A stretch of DNA of 64,000 nt from Sinotaia quadrata (Eukaryota > Mollusca > Gastropoda > Architaenioglossa > Viviparidae), in NCBI GenBank assembly GCA_028829895.1, contig CM054181.1:115325860-115389859 (forward strand). The letters run 5' to 3'. The position numbers and the translations under genes are program-made. Below, in pieces: positions 63,501 through 64,000 of the stretch; within the stretch, counting starts at the first letter, position 1; each line of letters starts with the position of its first letter. The notes under the pieces were generated by a model that searched no databases, was not told the origin of the DNA, and was given only the letters and a program-made list of their open reading frames with translations.

Positions 63501-63707
63501 TGCAATGTAATCTTACTTTTTGACTAGATGCGAGTTTTGTACTGTTATTTCTAGAGTGTGGATGAAAAATATTTATTTCAAGGACTACAAGAGAAAGCCA
63601 TTATTTTAGCTCACCTTGCACAAACCATCATCACCGCCACTGTACAGGATCTGGGAGCTGTCATCAGCAAAGGCTACTGCATTCACATCATCATCATGAG
63701 AATCAAT
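48530..63707 (-). CDS. DCAF11: DCAF11 (WDR23) orthologue, C-terminal part
   Basis: Seven exons, 3' partial view of the gene (5' exons lie beyond 64000): 63615-63707, 62590-62682, 62217-62306, 61852-61915, 59738-59890, 49353-49462, 48530-48754. They join in frame to 275 residues plus TAA, all with GT-AG borders. Diagnostic stretches: DDVNAVAFADDSSQILYSGG, VWDRRTLRED, GHLDGITFIDTKGDARY, SNSKDQTIKLWDVR, WDYRWQQVPK, SVMTYRGHCVLHTLIRC, SCVRDVSWHPYENT, SWDGTVGKW. These match what I know of animal DCAF11. Two WDxR motifs (WDRR, WDVR) are the DDB1-contact signature of DCAFs. Known role: WD40 receptor of the CUL4-DDB1-RBX1 ubiquitin ligase; in animals it restrains the NRF2/SKN-1 stress factor. The C-terminus carries a run of nine Asp followed by a basic RRRR stretch, apparently lineage-specific. 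The 10.3-kb intron 49463-59737 hosts the LTR retrotransposon. Confidence 0.93.
49899..50079. repeat. Snap-back inverted repeat, about 83-bp arms, 15-bp loop
   Basis: Left arm 49899-49982 and right arm 49998-50079 are almost perfect reverse complements (shared blocks include CTGATTCATG, AAAACCATCC, CCCAGCAACC); the loop is 49983-49997. The poly(A)/poly(T) block in the middle differs slightly in length. It lies in the DCAF11 intron, 335 bp from the retrotransposon. It could be a foldback MITE; no coding. The transcript would fold into a long hairpin. Confidence 0.9.
50415..52142 (-). repeat. 3' LTR of the retrotransposon
   Basis: Same length as the copy at 57237-58964 at a constant offset of 6,822 bp; only position 51403 was seen to differ. 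Directly preceded (minus strand) by the polypurine tract. Confidence 0.96.
52143..52153 (-). promoter_or_regulatory. Polypurine tract of the retrotransposon
   Basis: Minus strand AAGAAGGGGGT abuts the first base of the 3' LTR, the normal place for the plus-strand primer. Confidence 0.75.
52272..56891 (-). CDS. Retrotransposon Gag-Pol polyprotein with integrase upstream of reverse transcriptase
   Basis: 1,539 codons without a stop; start MAELVNIKK is the first ATG of the frame, 345 bp after the 5' LTR. Residues 1-235: charged coiled coil made of 11-residue repeats (ELEEKRSKEAR type). About 240-400: capsid-like Gag (FLTRFDSFIANF, LQGESSRAF). 461-474: zinc knuckle C-x2-C-x4-H-x4-C. 506-510: aspartic protease DTGAS. 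691-731: integrase zinc finger (H691, H698, C728, C731). Integrase core D761, D821, E857 with exactly 35 residues between the last two. About 996-1035: GPY/F module (WRGPY). About 1110-1320: reverse transcriptase with KFDMCKGYWQL (D1209) and FFDD (D1271, D1272). 1410-1535: RNase H with D1420, E1461, D1486, D1529. Every catalytic residue is present. Gag and Pol share one frame, so no frameshift is needed. The order is that of Ty1/copia, yet RT, RNase H and the GPY/F module are of Ty3 type. Confidence 0.96.
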   Translation of the reverse strand: MAELVNIKKELMAMGREFGYEKAELKKYVDEEIAKWYVVKENEAKEARELEDKKNELEEKRQVAKDLEMQTLRELEEKRSKEARELEEKRSKEARELEEKRSKEAIELEDKRQLAKQLEMQTLRELEEKRAKEAIELEDKRQLAKDLEMRTLRELEEKRSKEARELEEKRSKEAREIELLKIQSANDLEDKRQEVEEKKLKLKAKAHQEQLELAKQEVTAREKLLDGTAKQQAELNKPRTRLAFFNPEVETIDEFLTRFDSFIANFNYTDIEKKQQLGQILQGESSRAFTDLTRDPAITYADLKTGLMRTFQCTAEGFRKMFRRAIPKANDTMQAFGTRLRHYLDRWIDLTDIRKTYEGLFDLILRDQFLHIAPPAMTTYLQRNPPANFSDMLRLADTYNDYPDPVITRSAPRPPPTNRQKYTPKPNRPMTKSEKPEPVQRTYTKSQDVRRHTRDSPPMTCYTCKGKGHSSQNCPSPRDVKVCTTGATLKTQQATVNGQRVKILVDTGASISCINAKLVRPEQYLRGSVRIRCVMGHLSTCPRATVHVTSSVFSGTVTAAVIRDMQFGFILSPGQCDTHTEGIYPVLPVTTRAQRERSKQGPPALKIVENTFPQLTPSQLSHLQQEDKSLSSMLKLARKNTTTSSKYATITYFLKDGLAFRRTDYKENDTRSTTCLFTPTPLRQLILSFAHDSIMSGHQGARRTEQRVREDFFWPGLSRDVRSYVRTCTQCQQHIDRGRVSRVPLEIVPTVEEPFLKVAVDIIGPIIPAAEGGYRYILTIVDFATRYPEAVALKGITAIEVADALIDVFSRTGVPREILSDQGTQFTSAMMAETMRLLACKQLFSSPYHAQSNGAVERFNGTIKKMLIKMASEQPDQWPRFLAPLLFAYRELPQESTGYSPFQLLYGRQPRGPLKLIKETWVKGDTVTDGKDVHTYVAELRQRLTETCHLAQENIREKQPRYKRNFDRTAVERDLEPGQLVLLLRPTHNNRMQMHWRGPYRVIKRVKQNDYSIQIGNKQKIYHINMLKRYYERSDEQIQNVNVALIQLEDSNFRTDMMSAETTPNSAVTVDQVEIDSNLTVEQRDAMSKLLHRHARIFTDQPGHSDLVEHRIKLLSDKPIRLKQYPQKYESTKYIAEQVREMQKQGVIEQSISPYSSPVVLVKKKDGTLRFCVDYRQLNEITEFDAEPIPNQDELFAKLTKAHYFSKFDMCKGYWQLSVAIDDRPKTAFPTPLGLFQFCRLPFGLANAPATFARFMRKLPLESVNALNFFDDILVATGTWDQHLSSVGGLLDILERHRLTVKPSKVRAGFREIEFLGHIISDGQIGPNLDLTAAIRDMTLPTTKKQVRAVLGLVGYYRKFVPNFSTLLKPLTDLTGNKQPTKIRWTAECSTALEKVKDILTSKPVLQLPDFDKRFIVRTDASDEGLGAILLQETDDEYLPVAYASKKLLDRETRYSTIEKECLAIVWALKKFSAYLYSKPFILQCDHKPLTYLRTSMYDNARLTRWTLLLQEYSFVVEHIAGRENSGADALSRHAITAI
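56322..56780 (-). repeat. In-frame 33-bp coding repeats of the Gag coiled coil
   Basis: Residues about 38-190 consist of near-identical 11-residue units (KRSKEARELEE and variants KRQLAKDLEMQ), seen in the DNA as repeated TCTTTCGATC and CTCTAGCTCT blocks. An 11-residue period suits a long coiled coil (hendecads). Copies are so alike that recent unequal exchange is likely. Confidence 0.85.
57217..57234 (-). promoter_or_regulatory. Primer-binding site of the retrotransposon
   Basis: Two bases inside the 5' LTR, the minus strand reads TGGTGACCACTGACCGTG. TGG complements the tRNA CCA end. The first eight bases, and less perfectly the rest, resemble the complement of the 3' end of tRNA-Trp; the primer assignment is tentative. 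Confidence 0.6.
57237..58964 (-). repeat. 5' LTR of the retrotransposon
   Basis: 1,728 bp, at the transcription-start side of the minus-strand element. Terminal hexamers TGTCAC/GTGACA form the usual short inverted ends. Unusually long for this class, and it contains no gene I can support. Promoter and poly(A) sites must lie within it, but R/U5 borders cannot be fixed by eye. Confidence 0.96.
60450..60665. repeat. Minisatellite of 50-60 bp, 4 copies, in a DCAF11 intron
   Basis: ATTGTCCTGAGCCCCAACAA and TGATTCCATAATAAGACACA. The remaining intron DNA (59891-61851) is AT-rich without further signal. Confidence 0.9.
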
Positions 63708-64000
63708 CTGCAAAAATAATGAAATATATTATTGATAATCATTGTTTCTTTACATGCTTATTCACCAATTTAGAAGAAACATTTTCATACAGGCTTAATA
63801 CGGTATCAAAGGTGAAAAAACTTCTTTCAAAAATTCAAGATTCTCTGAATCAGGCATGGGAAATGACAAGTTAGGGTTGTACTAGTCACTTAGGCTGGGC
63901 TCTAGGGGGTGGCAGTGTTTTTGTGATTTACACAAACATACAATAAAATTTTATCTTTTATTGTAATGATATTGCAACATGATATAGCTGTTTCTTAAAT

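Overview
The window is nuclear DNA of an animal, most likely an invertebrate. The protein-coding genes are split by many short-phase introns with GT-AG borders. Microsatellites and minisatellites are abundant, and there are metazoan transposon families (Ty3-type LTR, hAT, non-LTR). The style and the low-complexity load would suit a mollusc, but no gene here proves that; the clade is inference. All three host genes I can support lie on the minus strand, so they read right to left.

Layout: (1) 1,178-8,146 and 21,747-32,113 hold two tandem paralogues with seven coding exons each and identical intron phases. Each encodes a secreted protein: signal peptide, a six-cysteine CLIP-like knot, then a chymotrypsin-fold (S1) domain. 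In both, all three catalytic positions are replaced (His to Leu, Asp to Ala, Ser to Gln or His), so they look like pseudoproteases (serine protease homologues). (2) 8,147-21,746 and 32,114-41,500 are intergenic DNA packed with minisatellites, plus a hAT transposase remnant, a degraded non-LTR retrotransposon tail and copies of an unnamed dispersed repeat. (3) 41,500-48,500 is AT-rich, almost free of tandem repeats and shows no coding exon. (4) 48,530 to beyond the right edge is the 3' half of a DCAF11 (WDR23) orthologue, a WD40 substrate receptor of the CUL4-DDB1 ubiquitin ligase; seven coding exons are visible and the 5' part lies outside.

The most striking object is a complete, apparently intact LTR retrotransposon (50,415-58,964) in a DCAF11 intron, in the same orientation as the gene. 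Its two 1,728-bp LTRs differ at one base that I could find, and it is flanked by a 5-bp duplication ATAAT. A single 1,539-residue open frame encodes coiled coil, Gag, CCHC knuckle, protease, INTEGRASE, then reverse transcriptase and RNase H. This is a Ty3/gypsy-type enzyme set in Ty1/copia-type order, the arrangement known from the Gmr1-like group.

Limits: everything was read by eye from the sequence. Splice sites were chosen so that reading frames join and borders obey GT-AG, and they agree between the two paralogues, but no transcript or database evidence was available. Repeat copy numbers and edges are approximate.
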